Shown here: piece after piece, positions 62,644 to 64,000 of the stretch
How the letters are laid out: every line of letters begins with the position of its first letter
Position numbering within the stretch: the stretch's first letter is position 1
Source of the DNA: Citrobacter freundii
GTDB taxonomy: Bacteria; Bacteroidota; Bacteroidia; Chitinophagales; Chitinophagaceae
DNA length: 64,000 nt
Assembly: GCA_003243445.1 (NCBI GenBank)
Contig: QFQQ01000030.1
Coordinates: 1-64,000 of the forward strand
Reading direction: 5' to 3'
The notes under the pieces: generated by a model
Told to the model about the DNA's origin: nothing
What the model saw: only the letters and a program-made list of their open reading frames with translations
Databases searched by the model: none
Made by a program: the position numbers and the translations under genes

Positions 62644-63864
62644 TCAGGGCTGATGAGACCACTCTATCTTACTCATATCCATGCCCTTCTTATACATTTT
62701 CCAGATCTCACTGTCCTTCCGGAGCTGTTCCACCGTTTCCTTTATCTTTTCAATAGTATAGTCAACTTCTTCGTCAGTCGTAAACCGCCCTAATGCGAAG
62801 CGGAACGAACTATACGCCAGTTCATCGCCAATTCCTAATGCTTTCAGGACATAGGATGGCTCCAGTGACGCCGAAGTACAAGCTGAACCGGAAGATACAG
62901 CCAGCTCCTTATTAAATCCTGACATTAGCATTTTACCTTCCAGGTAATTGAAGGACACATTCATAACATGCGGCAACACCTGTTCTTTATCACCATTCAG
63001 GTGAACTTCTTCCAGTTGCAGTACGGTATTGCGAAGCTTATCGCGCAGGCCGGTTAATCTTATGGCTTCATCTGTCATTTCCACCTGACAGATCCCGCAG
63101 GCTTTTCCCAGTCCCACAATGCCCGGAACATTCAGGGTGCCGCTTCTGAAGCCGCGCTCATGACCGCCTCCATCAAGCTGGGCAACAAGTCTGACGCGGG
63201 GATTTTTTCTTCGCACATATAATGCCCCCACTCCTTTCGGACCATAGAGTTTATGTCCGGAGAACGAAAGCAGGTCTATGCCGTCATCGTTTACGTTCAC
63301 AGGGATCTTTCCGACGGCCTGTGCCGCGTCTGAGAAGAACAACACGTTATGTTTCCGTGCGATTGCGCTGACTTCGCGCACGGGCATGATCGTACCGGTC
63401 TCGTTATTTGCATACATTACCGCGATCAGGATAGTGGTCGGCCGGATGGCAGCCTCCAATTCTTCGAGGTTCACCTGGCCGTTCTCGTTTACACTCACAT
63501 AAGTCACTTCACCACCCAGCTTTTCTACATGTTTGCAGGTATCAAGCACTGCTTTATGTTCAATACTTGTAGTAATGATATGATTTCCCTTGCCCGCATA
63601 CATTTCAAACACACCTTTTATTGCCAGGTTATTCGCCTCTGTGGCACCGGAAGTAAAGACGATCTCCTGCGTTTCCGCACCGATCAGCGAAGCCACTTGT
63701 TGCCTTGCAAAATCCACAGCTTCCTCCGCCTTCCAGCCAAACGAATGATGCCTGCTCGCCGCATTCCCGAACACGCTCGTAAAATAAGGCAGCATCGCTT
63801 CCACGACCCGCGGGTCGCAGGGCGTAGTGGCGTTATTGTCGAGGTAGATGGGGAGGTTTACCAT
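62644..63864 (-). CDS. iscS: Cysteine desulfurase (IscS/NifS type)
   Basis: PLP enzyme that takes sulfur from cysteine for Fe-S clusters and thiolation. Seen: IYLDNNATTPCDPRV near residues 5-19, FTSGATEANNLAIKG near 70-84, the PLP lysine in SFSGHKLYGPKGVGALY near 198-214, and the persulfide Cys in SSGSACTSASLEPSYVLKAL near 321-340, the class I form. The 406-aa length is normal. A perfect TAACTTTG box lies 13 nt upstream of the ATG. It is followed by the IscA-type gene. Confidence 0.95.
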   Translation of the reverse strand: MVNLPIYLDNNATTPCDPRVVEAMLPYFTSVFGNAASRHHSFGWKAEEAVDFARQQVASLIGAETQEIVFTSGATEANNLAIKGVFEMYAGKGNHIITTSIEHKAVLDTCKHVEKLGGEVTYVSVNENGQVNLEELEAAIRPTTILIAVMYANNETGTIMPVREVSAIARKHNVLFFSDAAQAVGKIPVNVNDDGIDLLSFSGHKLYGPKGVGALYVRRKNPRVRLVAQLDGGGHERGFRSGTLNVPGIVGLGKACGICQVEMTDEAIRLTGLRDKLRNTVLQLEEVHLNGDKEQVLPHVMNVSFNYLEGKMLMSGFNKELAVSSGSACTSASLEPSYVLKALGIGDELAYSSFRFALGRFTTDEEVDYTIEKIKETVEQLRKDSEIWKMYKKGMDMSKIEWSHQP

Positions 63865-63877
63865 AACTGTCTTTCTG

Positions 63878-63885
63878 CAAAGTTA
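63878..63885 (-). promoter_or_regulatory. iscS -7 box TAACTTTG
   Basis: Perfect match 13 nt upstream of the ATG; the family B repeat begins 5 nt further out. Confidence 0.7.
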
Positions 63886-63890
63886 ACAGG

Positions 63891-64000
63891 CAATAGGTTC
63901 CAAAGGTTTAATAGGTTTAATAGGTTCCATAGGTTCATCGGCCTAAACTTCAAACGTCTCAAACCTCAGAAACCAACCTATTAAACCTCTGAAACCTCTG
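63891..64000. repeat. Inverted repeat of 9-bp words, right window edge (family B)
   Basis: Left arm from 63891 (AATAGGTTCC, AAAGGTTTAATAGGTTTA) and right arm from about 63960 (AAACCTCAG, AAACCTCTG) to the window end, where it is cut. It starts 5 nt beyond the iscS -7 box. Confidence 0.88.

Overview
The window looks like a chromosome segment of a Bacteroidota bacterium, most like Chitinophagaceae. The basis is the type IX secretion/gliding genes (porV, porU, gldJ, gldF, gldG), several secreted proteins with a type A C-terminal sorting domain, a bacillithiol synthase, a bifunctional MurF-alanine racemase, and promoters of the Bacteroidota form TAnnTTTG. The family placement is inference from gene content. 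No rRNA operon, IS element, prophage or CRISPR array was seen. There is one tRNA, tRNA-Ser(GGA).

Layout. 0-9 kb: an acetyltransferase and M28 peptidase pair, bshA, three tandem EnvC-like LytM proteins, a DUF4292 lipoprotein, dut and ispF. 9-18.8 kb: porU-porV divergent from gldJ-murF, then a TauE/SafE permease and a DUF983 protein. 19-33 kb: two very large secreted type IX cargo proteins, a beta-helix protein and the cydAB terminal oxidase. 33-39 kb: an MBL-fold hydrolase with an AraC regulator, then a MocR regulator divergent from a PaiB-like flavoprotein and an acetyltransferase. 39-45 kb: tRNA-Ser, tatD, a polysaccharide deacetylase divergent from gltX, a lone B12-binding domain and lspA. 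45-50 kb: a third type IX cargo protein, a small unknown gene, about 1 kb of repeat-rich noncoding DNA, and fumC. 50-56 kb: two GH29 fucosidases, an enoyl-CoA hydratase and a GH88-like hydrolase. 56-64 kb: murF-alr, a TerC protein, gldF-gldG, an IscA-type protein and iscS.

How it fits together. Most genes serve the cell envelope: peptidoglycan precursors (MurF, MurF-Alr), septal hydrolase activation (EnvC set), lipoprotein maturation (LspA), the type IX export and sorting machinery, and its large repeat-built cargo. The glycosidases suggest use of fucosylated and uronic-acid glycans.

The most unusual signal lies between the genes. About 22 spacers are largely filled by long inverted repeats, with arms of roughly 15-100 bp. 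Most arms are built from degenerate tandem words of 7 or 9 bp drawn from a small vocabulary. The arms commonly run right up to a stop codon or to the -7 promoter box of the next gene, and several of those genes appear to be transcribed without a leader. A separate candidate is an 11-codon leader ORF followed directly by an intrinsic terminator in front of cydA.
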